Source of the DNA: Hydractinia symbiolongicarpus | Taxonomy: Eukaryota; Cnidaria; Hydrozoa; Anthoathecata; Hydractiniidae | Assembly (NCBI RefSeq): GCF_029227915.1 | Contig: NC_079879.1 | Span: forward strand, 14,510,001 to 14,574,000 | Length of the DNA: 64,000 nucleotides | Direction of reading: 5' to 3' | Shown: positions 47,417 to 60,156 of the stretch, piece by piece | How the letters are laid out: the number at the start of each line of letters is the position of its first letter | Numbering within the stretch: position 1 is the first letter of the stretch | Program-made: the position numbers and the translations under genes | The notes under the pieces: model-generated | The model's database searches: none | What the model was told of the DNA's origin: nothing | The model's input: only the letters and a program-made list of their open reading frames with translations

Positions 47417-50146
47417 ATCGCCTTTTGCAGTCTAATAAAGGCTTCACACGCAAATCACGTGGTTTCACCTGCCTGCGCAGGTTACCATTGGACTATTCCT
47501 TACAGTCTCAATGCGCTACAGCGTCTCAAGTCGTTTTCATTAGCGCCGTTGCCTTACAACACTCCTAACTGCGTGCACAGTCGTATAAAGGCTGTAATAT
47601 GGCCTTTTGCAGTCTAATAAAGGCCTCATACGTAAATCACGTGGTTCCATTTGCCTGTGCAGGTTACCATTGGACTATTCCTTCCAGTCTCAATGCGCTT
47701 CAACGTCCCAAGTCGTTTTCATTATCGCCGTTGCCTTACAACACTCTTAACTACGTTCACAGTCCTATAAAGGCTGTAATATGGCCTTTTGCAGTCTAAT
47801 AAAGGCTTCACACGCAAATCACGTGGTTTCACCTGCCTGCGCAGGTTACCTTTGGACTAATCGTTCCAGTCTCAATGCGCTACAACGTCCCAAGATGTTT
47901 TCATTGGCGAAGTTGCCTTAGAACACTCTTAACTACGTGCACAGTCCTATAATGGCTGTAATATCGCCTTTTGCAGTCTAATAAAGGCCTCACACGTAAA
48001 TCACGTGGTTCCATTTGCCTGTGCAGGTTACCATTGGACTATTCCTTACAGTCTCAATGCATTAGAGCGTCCCAAGTCGTTTTCATTAGCGCCGTTGCCT
48101 TACAACACTCCTAACTACGTGCAGAGTCCTATAAAGGCTGTAATATCGCCTTTTCCAGTCTAATAAAGGCCTCACACGTAAATCACGTGGTTCCATTTGT
48201 CTGTGCAGGTTACCATTGGACTATTCCTTACAGTCTCAATGCATTAGAGCGTCCCAAGTCGTTTTCATTAGCGCCGTTGCCTTACAACACTCCTAACTAC
48301 GTGCACAGTCGTATAAAGGCTGTAATATGGCCTTTTGCAGTCTAATAAAGGCCTCATACGTAAATCACGTGGTTCCATTTGCCTGTGCAGGTTACCATTG
48401 TACTATTCCTTCCAGTTTCAATGCGCTTCAACGTCCCAAGTCGTTTTCATTATCGCCGTTGCCTTACAACACTCTTAACTACGTGCACAGTCTTATAAAG
48501 GCTGTAATATGGCCTTTTGCAGTCTAATAAAGGCCTCACACGCAAATCACGTGGTTTCACCTGTCTGCGCAGTTTACCATTGGCCTAGTCCTTCCAGTCT
48601 CAATGCGCTACAACGTCCCAAGTCGTTTTCATTAGTGTCGTTGCCTTACAACACTCCTAACTACGTGCAGAGTCCTATAAAGGCTGTAATATGGCCTTTT
48701 GCAGTCTAATAAAGGCCTCACACGTAAATCACATGGTTTCACCTGCCTGCGCAGGTTACCTTTGGACTAATCGTTCCATTTTTAATGCGCTACAACGTCC
48801 CAAGTCGTTTTCATTGGCGAAGTTGCCTTAGAACTCTCTTAACTACGTGCAGAGTCCTATAAAGGCTGTAATATGGCTTTTTGCAGTCTAATAAAGGCCT
48901 CACACGTAAATCACGTGGTTTCACCTGCCTGCGCAGGTTACCTTTTGACTAATCGTTCCATTTTTAATGCGCTACAACGTCCCAAGTTGTTTTCATTGGC
49001 GAAGTTGCCTTAGAACTCTCTTAACTACGTGCACAGTCCTATAAAGGCTGTAATATGGCCTTTTGCAGTCTAATAAAGGCCTCATACGTAAATCACGTGG
49101 TTCCATTTGCCTGTGCAGGTTACCATTGTACTATTCCTTCCAGTTTCAATGCGCTTCAACGTCCCAAGTCGTTTTCATTATCGCCGTTGCCTTACAACAC
49201 TCTTAACTACGTGCACAGTCTTATAAAGGCTGTAATATGGCCTTTTGCAGTCTAATAAAGGCCTCACACGCAAATCACGTGGTTTCACCTGTCTGCGCAG
49301 TTTACCATTGGCCTAGTCCTTCCAGTCTCAATGCGCTACAACGTCCCAAGTCGTTTTCATTAGTGTCGTTGCCTTACAACACTCCTAACTACGTGCAGAG
49401 TCCTATAAAGGCTGTAATATGGCCTTTTGCAGTCTAATAAAGGCCTCACACGTAAATCACATGGTTTCACCTGCCTGCGCAGGTTACCTTTGGACTAATC
49501 GTTCCATTTTTAATGCGCTACAACGTCCCAAGTTGTTTTCATTGGCGAAGTTGCCTTAGAACTCTCTTAACTACGTGCACAGTCCTATAAAGGCTGTAAT
49601 ATGGCCTTTTGCAGTCTAATAAAGGCCTCACACGTAAATCACGTGGTTCCATCTGCCTGTGCAGGTTACCAGTGGACTAGTCGTTCCAGTCTCACTGCGC
49701 TACAACGTCCCAAGTCGTTTTCATTAGTGTCGTTGCCTTACAACACTCCTAACTACGTGCAGAGTCCTATAAAGGCTGTAATATGGCCTTTTGCAGTCTA
49801 ATAAAGGCCTCACACGTAAATCACATGGTTTCACCTGCCTGCGCAGGTTACCTTTGGACTAATCGTTCCATTCTTAATGCGCTACAACGTCCCAAGTCGT
49901 TTTCATTAGTGTTTTTGCCTTACAACACTCTCAACTACGTGCACAGTCCTATAAAGGCTGTAATATGGCCTTTTGCAGTCTAATAAAAGCCTCATACGTA
50001 AATCACGTGGTTCCATTTGCCTGCGCAAGTTACCATTGGCCTAGTCCTTCAAGTCTCAATGTGCTACAACGTCCCAGGTCGTTTTCATTAGCGCCGTTGC
50101 CTTACAACACTTTTAACTACGTGCACAGTCCTATAAAGGCTGTAAT
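47417..50146 (+). repeat. Fifteen-unit HOR with an internal A-B-C-D duplication
   Basis: The order is G A' I H H A B C D A B C/D E/B C* F, 2,730 bp. Units from 48327 and from 49055 are the same at 728 bp until the C/D hybrid at 49419. The unit H at 48145 has a private TTTTCCAGTC. Confidence 0.88.
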
Positions 50147-53100
50147 ATCGCCTTTTGCAGGCTAATAAAGGCTTCACACGCAAATCACGTGGTTTTACCT
50201 GCCTGCGCAGGTTACCATTGGACTATTCCTTACAGTCTCAATGCGCTACAGCGTCTCAAGTCGTTTTCATTAGCGCCGTTGCCTTACAACACTCCTAACT
50301 GCGTGCACAGTCGTATAAAGGCTGTAATATGGCCTTTTGCAGTCTAATAAAGGCCTCATACGTAAATCACGTGGTTCCATTTGCCTGTGCAGGTTACCAT
50401 TGGACTATTCCTTCCAGTCTCAATGCGCTTCAACGTCCCAAGTCGTTTTCATTATCGCCGTTGCCTTACAACACTCTTAACTACGTTCACAGTCCTATAA
50501 AGGCTGTAATATGGCCTTTTGCAGTCTAATAAAGGCCTCACACGCAAATCACGTGGTTCCACCTGTCTGCGCAGCTTACCATTGGCCTAGTCCTTCCAGT
50601 CTCAATGCGCTAAAATGTCCCAAGTCGTTTTCATTAGTGTCGTTGCCTTACAACACTCCTAACTACGTGCAGAGTCCTATAAAGGCTGTAATATGGCCTT
50701 TTGCAGTCTAATAAAGGCCTCACACGTAAATCACATGGTTTCACCTGCCTGCGCAGGTTACCTTTGGACTAATCGTTCCATTCTTAATGCGCTACAACGT
50801 CCCAAGTCGTTTTCATTAGCGCCGTTGCCTTACAACACTTTTAACTACGTGCACAGTCCTATAAAGGCTGTAATATGGCCTTTTGCAGTCTAATAAAGGC
50901 TTCACACGCAAATCACGTGGTTTCACCTGCCTGCGCAGGTTACCTTTGGACTAATCGTTCCAGTCTCAATGCGCTACAACGTCCCAAGATGTTTTCATTG
51001 GCGAAGTTGCTTTAGAACACTCTTAACTACGTGCACAGTCCTATAAAGGCTGTAATATCGCCTTTTGCAGTCTAATAAAGGCCTCATACGTAAATCACGT
51101 GGTTCCATTTGCCTGTGCAGGTTACCATTGTACTATTCCTTCCAGTCCAAATGCGCTTCAACGTCCCAAGTCGTTTTCATTATCGCCGTTGCCTTACAAC
51201 ACTCTTAACTACGTGCACAGTCCTATAAAGGCTGTAATATGGCCTTTTGCAGTCTAATAAAGGCCTCACACACAAATCACGTGGTTTCACCTGTCTGCGC
51301 AGTTTACCATTGGCCTAGTCCTTCCAGTCTCAATGCGCTACAACGTCCCAAGTCGTTTTCATTAGTGTCGTTGCCTTACAACACTCCTAACTACGTGCAG
51401 AGTCCTATAAAGGCTGTAATATGGCCTTTTGCAGTCTAATAAAGGCCTCACACGTAAATCACGTGGTATCACCTGCCTGCGCAGGTTACCTTTGGACTGA
51501 TCGTTCCATTCTTAATGCGCTACAACGTCCCAAGTTGTTTTCATTGGCGAAGTTGCCTTAGAACTCTCTTAACTACGTGCAGAGTCCTATAAAGGCTGTA
51601 ATATCGCCTTTTGCAGTCTAATAAAGGCCTCACACGTAAATCACGTGGTTCCATTTGCCTGTGCAGGTTACCATTGGACTATCCCTTACAGTCTCAATGC
51701 ATTAGAGCGTCCCAAGTCGTTTTCATTAGCGCCGTTGCCTTAAAACACTCCTAACTACGTGCACAGTCGTATAAAGGCTGTAATATGGCCTTTTGCAGTC
51801 TAATAAAGGCCTCATACGTAAATCACGTGGTTCCATTTGCCTGTGCAGGTTACCATTGTACTATTCCTTCCAGTCTTAATGCGCTTCAACGTCCCAAGTC
51901 GTTTTCATTATCGCCGTTGCCTTACAACACTCTTAACTACGTGCACAGTCCTATAAAGGCTGTAATATGGCCTTTTGCAGTCTAATAAAGGCCTCACACA
52001 CAAATCACGTGGTTTCACCTGTCTTCGCAGTTTACCATTGGCCTAGTCCTTCCAGTCTCACTGCGCTACAACGTCCCAAGTCGTTTTCATTAGTGTTTTT
52101 GCCTTACAACACTCTCAACTACGTGCACAGTCCTATAAAGGCTGTAATATGGCCTTTTGCAGTCTAATAAAAGCCTCATACGTAAATCACGTGGTTCCAT
52201 TTGCCTGTGCAGGTTACCATTGTACTATTCCTTCCAGTCTCAATGCGCTTCAACGTCCCAAGTCGTTTTTATTATCGCCGTTGCCTTACAACACTCTTAA
52301 CTACGTGCACAGTCCTATAAAGGCTGTAATATCGCCTTTTGCAGTCTAATAAAGGCCTCACACGTAAATCACGTGGTTCCATTTGCCTGTGCGGGTTACC
52401 AATGGACTATTCCTTACAGTCTCAATGCATTAAAGCGTCCCAAGTCGTTTTCATTAGCGCCGTTGCCTTAGAACTCTCTTATCTACGTGCACAGTCCTAT
52501 AAAGGCTGTAATATCGCCTTTTGCAGTCTAATAAAGGCTTCACACGCAAATCACGTGGTTTCACCTGCCTGCGCAGGTTACCTTTGGACTAATCGTTCCA
52601 GTCTCAATGCGCTACAACGTCCCAAGATGTTTTCATTGGCGAAGTTGCCTTAGAACACTCTTAACTACGTGCACAGTCCTATAATGGCTGTAATATCGCC
52701 TTTTGCAGTCTAATAAAGGCCTCACACGTAAAACACGTGGTTCCATTTGCCTGTGCAGGTTACCATTGGACTATTCCTTACAGTCTCAATGCATTAGAGC
52801 GTCCCAAGTCGTTTTCATTAGCGCCGTTGCCTTACAACACTCCTAACTACGTGCAGAGTCCTATAAAGGCTGTAATATCGCCTTTTGCAGTCTAATAAAG
52901 GCCTCACACGTAAATCACGTGGTTCCATTTGTCTGTGCAGGTTACCATTGGACTATTCCTTACAGTCTCAATGCATTAGAGCGTCCCAAGTCGTTTTCAT
53001 TAGCGCCGTTGCCTTACAACACTCTTAACTACGTGCACAGTCCTATAAAGGCTGTAATATGGCCTTTTGCAGTCTAATAAATGCCTCACACGTAAATCAC

Positions 53101-54514
53101 GTGGTTCCATTTGCCTGCGCAAGTTACCATTGGCCTAGTCCTTCCAGTTTCAATGCGCTTCAACGTCCCCGGTCGTTTTCATTAGCGCCGTTAACTCACA
53201 ACACTTTTAACTACGTGCACAGTCCTATAAAGGCTGTAATATCGCCTTTTGCAGTCTAATAAAGGCTTCACACGCAAATCACGTGGTTTCACCTGCCTGC
53301 GCAGGTTACCATTGGACTATTCCTTACAGTCTCAATGCGCTACAGCGTCTCAAGTCGTTTTCATTAGCGCCGTTGCCTTACAACACTCCTAACTGCGTGC
53401 ACAGTCGTATAAAGGCTGTAATATGGCCTTTTGCAGTCTAATAAAGGCCTCATACGTAAATCACGTGGTTCCATTTGCCTGTGCAGGTTACCATTGGACT
53501 ATTCCTTCCAGTCTCAATGCGCTTCAACGTCCCAAGTCGTTTTCATTATCGCCGTTGCCTTACAACACTCTTAACTACGTTCACAGTCCTATAAAGGCTG
53601 TAATATGGCCTTTTGCAGTCTAATAAAAGCTTCACACGCAAATCACGTGGTTTCACCTGCCTGCGCAGGTTACCTTTGGACTAATCGTTCCAGTCTCAAT
53701 GCGCTACAACGTCCCAAGATGTTTTCATTGGCGAAGTTGCCTTAGAACACTCTTAACTACGTGCACAGTCCTATAATGGCTGTAATATCGCCTTTTGCAG
53801 TCTAATAAAGGCCTCACACGTAAATCACGTGGTTCCATTTGCCTGTGCAGGTTACCATTGGACTATTCCTTACAGTCTCAATGCATTAGAGCGTCCCAAG
53901 TCGTTTTCATTAGCGCCGTTGCCTTACAACACTCCTAACTACGTGCAGAGTCCTATAAAGGCTGTAATATCGCCTTTTGCAGTCTAATAAAGGCCTCACA
54001 CGTAAATCACGTGGTTCCATTTGTCTGTGCAGGTTACCATTGGACTATTCCTTACAGTCTCAATGCATTAGAGCGTCCCAAGTCGTTTTCATTAGCGCCG
54101 TTGCCTTACAACACTCCTAACTACGTGCACAGTCCTATAAAGGCTGTAATATCGCCTTTTGCAGTCTAATAAAGGCCTCACACGTAAATCACATGGTTTC
54201 ACCTGCCTGCGCAGGTTACCTTTGGACTAATCGTTCCATTCTTAATGCGCTACAACGTCCCAAGTCGTTTTCATTAGTGTTTTTGCCTTACAACACTCTC
54301 AACTACGTGCACAGTCCTATAAAGGCTGTAATATGGCCTTTTGCAGTCTAATAAAAGCCTCATACGTAAATCACGTGGTTCCATTTGCCTGCGCAAGTTA
54401 CCATTGGCCTAGTCCTTCAAGTCTCAATGTGCTACAACGTCCCAGGTCGTTTTCATTAGCGCCGTTGCCTTACAACACTTTTAACTACGTGCACAGTCCT
54501 ATAAAGGCTGTAAT
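50147..54514 (+). repeat. Super-unit 1: 17-unit plus 7-unit HOR
   Basis: The order is G A' B' C/F I A1 B2 D' H A1 B2/C* A1 H' I H H F/A, then G A' I H H C* F. The total is 4,368 bp (24 units). The next super-unit starts at 54515 with the same order. Private marks are CAGTCCAAATGCG, CTGTCTTCGCAG, GTCGTTTTTATT, TGTGCGGGTTACC, CTTATCTACG, TAAAACACG, and CCCCGGTCG with CGTTAACTCAC. Confidence 0.9.
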
Positions 54515-57500
54515 ATCGCCTTTTGCAGGCTAATAAAGGCTTCACACGCAAATCACGTGGTTTTACCTGCCTGCGCAGGTTACCATTGGACTATTCCTTA
54601 CAGTCTCAATGCGCTACAGCGTCTCAAGTCGTTTTCATTAGCGCCGTTGCCTTACAACACTCCTAACTGCGTGCACAGTCGTATAAAGGCTGTAATATGG
54701 CCTTTTGCAGTCTAATAAAGGCCTCATACGTAAATCACGTGGTTCCATTTGCCTGTGCAGGTTACCATTGGACTATTCCTTCCAGTCTCAATGCGCTTCA
54801 ACGTCCCAAGTCGTTTTCATTATCGCCGTTGCCTTACAACACTCTTAACTGCGTTCACAGTCCTATAAAGGCTGTAATATGGCCTTTTGCAGTCTAATAA
54901 AGGCCTCACACGCAAATCACGTGGTTCCACCTGTCTGCGCAGCTTACCATTGGCCTAGTCCTTCCAGTCTCAATGCGCTAAAATGTCCCAAGTCGTTTTC
55001 ATTAGTGTCGTTGCCTTACAACACTCCTAACTACGTGCAGAGTCCTATAAAGGCTGTAATATGGCCTTTTGCAGTCTAATAAAGGCCTCACACGTAAATC
55101 ACATGGTTTCACCTGCCTGCGCAGGTTACCTTTGGACTAATCGTTCCATTCTTAATGCGCTACAACGTCCCAAGTCGTTTTCATTAGCGCCGTTGCCTTA
55201 CAACACTTTTAACTACGTGCACAGTCCTATAAAGGCTGTAATATGGCCTTTTGCAGTCTAATAAAGGCTTCACACGCAAATCACGTGGTTTCACCTGCCT
55301 GCGCAGGTTACCTTTGGACTAATCGTTCCAGTCTCAATGCGCTACAACGTCCCAAGATGTTTTCATTGGCGAAGTTGCTTTAGAACACTCTTAACTACGT
55401 GCACAGTCCTATAAAGGCTGTAATATCGCCTTTTGCAGTCTAATAAAGGCCTCATACGTAAATCACGTGGTTCCATTTGCCTGTGCAGGTTACCATTGTA
55501 CTATTCCTTCCAGTCCAAATGCGCTTCAACGTCCCAAGTCGTTTTCATTATCGCCGTTGCCTTACAACACTCTTAACTACGTGCACAGTCCTATAAAGGC
55601 TGTAATATGGCCTTTTGCAGTCTAATAAAGGCCTCACACACAAATCACGTGGTTTCACCTGTCTGCGCAGTTTACCATTGGCCTAGTCCTTCCAGTCTCA
55701 ATGCGCTACAACGTCCCAAGTCGTTTTCATTAGTGTCGTTGCCTTACAACACTCCTAACTACGTGCAGAGTCCTATAAAGGCTGTAATATGGCCTTTTGC
55801 AGTCTAATAAAGGCCTCACACGTAAATCACGTGGTATCACCTGCCTGCGCAGGTTACCTTTGGACTGATCGTTCCATTCTTAATGCGCTACAACGTCCCA
55901 AGTTGTTTTCATTGGCGAAGTTGCCTTAGAACTCTCTTAACTACGTGCAGAGTCCTATAAAGGCTGTAATATCGCCTTTTGCAGTCTAATAAAGGCCTCA
56001 TACGTAAATCACGTGGTTCCATTTGCCTGTGCAGGTTACCATTGTACTATTCCTTCCAGTCCAAATGCGCTTCAACGTCCCAAGTCGTTTTCATTATCGC
56101 CGTTGCCTTACAACACTCTTAACTACGTGCACAGTCCTATAAAGGCTGTAATATGGCCTTTTGCAGTCTAATAAAGGCCTCACACACAAATCACGTGGTT
56201 TCACCTGTCTGCGCAGTTTACCATTGGCCTAGTCCTTCCAGTCTCAATGCGCTACAACGTCCCAAGTCGTTTTCATTAGTGTCGTTGCCTTACAACACTC
56301 CTAACTACGTGCAGAGTCCTATAAAGGCTGTAATATGGCCTTTTGCAGTCTAATAAAGGCCTCACACGTAAATCACGTGGTATCACCTGCCTGCGCAGGT
56401 TACCTTTGGACTGATCGTTCCATTCTTAATGCGCTACAACGTCCCAAGTTGTTTTCATTGGCGAAGTTGCCTTAGAACTCTCTTAACTACGTGCAGAGTC
56501 CTATAAAGGCTGTAATATCGCCTTTTGCAGTCTAATAAAGGCCTCACACGTAAATCACGTGGTTCCATTTGCCTGTGCAGGTTACCATTGGACTATTCCT
56601 TACAGTCTCAATGCATTAGAGCGTCCCAAGTCGTTTTCATTAGCGCCGTTGCCTTAAAACACTCCTAACTACGTGCACAGTCGTATAAAGGCTGTAATAT
56701 GGCCTTTTGCAGTCTAATAAAGGCCTCATACGTAAATCACGTGGTTCCATTTGCCTGTGCAGGTTACCATTGTACTATTCCTTCCAGTCTTAATGCGCTT
56801 CAACGTCCCAAGTCGTTTTCATTATCGCCGTTGCCTTACAACACTCTTAACTACGTGCACAGTCCTATAAAGGCTGTAATATGGCCTTTTGCAGTCTAAT
56901 AAAGGCCTCACACACAAATCACGTGGTTTCACCTGTCTTCGCAGTTTACCATTGGCCTAGTCCTTCCAGTCTCACTGCGCTACAACGTCCCAAGTCGTTT
57001 TCATTAGTGTTTTTGCCTTACAACACTCTCAACTACGTGCACAGTCCTATAAAGGCTGTAATATGGCCTTTTGTAGTCTAATAAAAGCCTCATACGTAAA
57101 TCACGTGGTTCCATTTGCCTGTGCAGGTTACCATTGTACTATTCCTTCCAGTCTCAATGCGCTTCAACGTCCCAAGTCGTTTTTATTATCGCCGTTGCCT
57201 TACAACACTCTTAACTACGTGCACAGTCCTATAAAGGCTGTAATATCGCCTTTTGCAGTCTAATAAAGGCCTCACACGTAAATCACGTGGTTCCATTTGC
57301 CTGTGCGGGTTACCAATGGACTATTCCTTACAGTCTCAATGCATTAAAGCGTCCCAAGTCGTTTTCATTAGCGCCGTTGCCTTAGAACTCTCTTATCTAC
57401 GTGCACAGTCCTATAAAGGCTGTAATATCGCCTTTTGCAGTCTAATAAAGGCTTCACACGCAAATCACGTGGTTTCACCTGCCTGCGCAGGTTACCTTTG

Positions 57501-59246
57501 GACTAATCGTTCCAGTCTCAATGCGCTACAACGTCCCAAGATGTTTTCATTGGCGAAGTTGCCTTAGAACACTCTTAACTACGTGCACAGTCCTATAATG
57601 GCTGTAATATCGCCTTTTGCAGTCTAATAAAGGCCTCACACGTAAAACACGTGGTTCCATTTGCCTGTGCAGGTTACCATTGGACTATTCCTTACAGTCT
57701 CAATGCATTAGAGCGTCCCAAGTCGTTTTCATTAGCGCCGTTGCCTTACAACACTCCTAACTACGTGCAGAGTCCTATAAAGGCTGTAATATCGCCTTTT
57801 GCAGTCTAATAAAGGCCTCACACGTAAATCACGTGGTTCCATTTGTCTGTGCAGGTTACCATTGGACTATTCCTTACAGTCTCAATGCATTAGAGCGTCC
57901 CAAGTCGTTTTCATTAGCGCCGTTGCCTTACAACACTCTTAACTACGTGCACAGTCCTATAAAGGCTGTAATATGGCCTTTTGCAGTCTAATAAATGCCT
58001 CACACGTAAATCACGTGGTTCCATTTGCCTGCGCAAGTTACCATTGGCCTAGTCCTTCCAGTTTCAATGCGCTTCAACGTCCCCGGTCGTTTTCATTAGC
58101 GCCGTTAACTCACAACACTTTTAACTACGTGCACAGTCCTATAAAGGCTGTAATATCGCCTTTTGCAGTCTAATAAAGGCTTCACACGCAAATCACGTGG
58201 TTTCACCTGCCTGCGCAGGTTACCATTGGACTATTCCTTACAGTCTCAATGCGCTACAGCGTCTCAAGTCGTTTTCATTAGCGCCGTTGCCTTACAACAC
58301 TCCTAACTGCGTGCACAGTCGTATAAAGGCTGTAATATGGCCTTTTGCAGTCTAATAAAGGCCTCATACGTAAATCACGTGGTTCCATTTGCCTGTGCAG
58401 GTTACCATTGGACTATTCCTTCCAGTCTCAATGCGCTTCAACGTCCCAAGTCGTTTTCATTATCGCCGTTGCCTTACAACACTCTTAACTACGTTCACAG
58501 TCCTATAAAGGCTGTAATATGGCCTTTTGCAGTCTAATAAAAGCTTCACACGCAAATCACGTGGTTTCACCTGCCTGCGCAGGTTACCTTTGGACTAATC
58601 GTTCCAGTCTCAATGCGCTACAACGTCCCAAGATGTTTTCATTGGCGAAGTTGCCTTAGAACACTCTTAACTACGTGCACAGTCCTATAATGGCTGTAAT
58701 ATCGCCTTTTGCAGTCTAATAAAGGCCTCACACGTAAAACACGTGGTTCCATTTGCCTGTGCAGGTTACCATTGGACTATTCCTTACAGTCTCAATGCAT
58801 TAGAGCGTCCCAAGTCGTTTTCATTAGCGCCGTTGCCTTACAACACTCCTAACTACGTGCAGAGTCCTATAAAGGCTGTAATATCGCCTTTTGCAGTCTA
58901 ATAAAGGCCTCACACGTAAATCACGTGGTTCCATTTGTCTGTGCAGGTTACCATTGGACTATTCCTTACAGTCTCAATGCATTAGAGCGTCCCAAGTCGT
59001 TTTCATTAGCGCCGTTGCCTTACAACACTCTTAACTACGTGCACAGTCCTATAAAGGCTGTAATATGGCCTTTTGCAGTCTAATAAAGGCCTCATACGTA
59101 AATCACGTGGTTCCATTTGCCTGCGCAAGTTACCATTGGCCTAGTCCTTCCAGTTTCAATGCGCTTCAACGTCCCCGGTCGTTTTCATTAGCGCCGTTAA
59201 CTCACAACACTTTTAACTACGTGCACAGTCCTATAAAGGCTGTAAT
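54515..59246 (+). repeat. Super-unit 2: 20-unit plus 6-unit HOR
   Basis: The order is G A' B' C/F I A1 B2 D' A1 B2 D' H A1 B2/C* A1 H' I H H F/A, then G A' I H H A/F. It copies 50147-54514 at 4,368 bp up to the extra A1-B2-D', and at 4,914 bp after it. The only differences I noticed are scattered single bases, such as CTGCGTTCAC near 54850 and TTTTGTAGTC near 57073. Confidence 0.9.
55425..56516 (+). repeat. Tandem duplication of a three-unit block (2 x 546 bp)
   Basis: A1-B2-D' occupies 55425-55970 and again 55971-56516. I read no difference between them, including the private CAGTCCAAATGCG, CACACACAAATC, GTGGTATCACC and GGACTGATCG. The equivalent place in the previous super-unit (51057-51602) has one copy only. 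Confidence 0.92.
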
Positions 59247-60156
59247 ATCGCCTTTTGCAGTCTAATAAAGGCTTCACACGCAAATCACGTGGTTTCACCT
59301 GCCTGCGCAGGTTACCATTGGACTATTCCTTACAGTCTCAATGCGCTACAGCGTCTCAAGTCGTTTTCATTAGCGCCGTTGCCTTACAACACTCCTAACT
59401 GCGTGCACAGTCGTATAAAGGCTGTAATATGGCCTTTTGCAGTCTAATAAAGGCCTCATACGTAAATCACGTGGTTCCATTTGCCTGTGCAGGTTACCAT
59501 TGGACTATTCCTTCCAGTCTCAATGCGCTTCAACGTCCCAAGTCGTTTTCATTATCGCCGTTGCCTTACAACACTCTTAACTACGTTCACAGTCCTATAA
59601 AGGCTGTAATATGGCCTTTTGCAGTCTAATAAAAGCTTCACACGCAAATCACGTGGTTTCACCTGCCTGCGCAGGTTACCTTTGGACTAATCGTTCCAGT
59701 CTCAATGCGCTACAACGTCCCAAGATGTTTTCATTGGCGAAGTTGCCTTAGAACACTCTTAACTACGTGCACAGTCCTATAATGGCTGTAATATCGCCTT
59801 TTGCAGTCTAATAAAGGCCTCACACGTAAATCACGTGGTTCCATTTGCCTGTGCAGGTTACCATTGGACTATTCCTTACAGTCTCAATGCATTAGAGCGT
59901 CCCAAGTCGTTTTCATTAGCGCCGTTGCCTTACAACACTCCTAACTACGTGCAGAGTCCTATAAAGGCTGTAATATCGCCTTTTGCAGTCTAATAAAGGC
60001 CTCACACGTAAATCACGTGGTTCCATTTGTCTGTGCAGGTTACCATTGGACTATTCCTTACAGTCTCAATGCATTAGAGCGTCCCAAGTCGTTTTCATTA
60101 GCGCCGTTGCCTTACAACACTCCTAACTACGTGCACAGTCGTATAAAGGCTGTAAT
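57973..60156 (+). repeat. Six-unit 1,092 bp tandem duplication
   Basis: F/A G A' I H H at 57973-59064 is followed by the same series at 59065-60156, with the private CCCCGGTCG, CGTTAACTCAC and AAAAGCTTC marks in both. Differences are at the front of the F/A unit (AAATGCCTCACACG versus AAAGGCCTCATACG) and TAAAACACG versus TAAATCACG in the first H. Confidence 0.88.
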
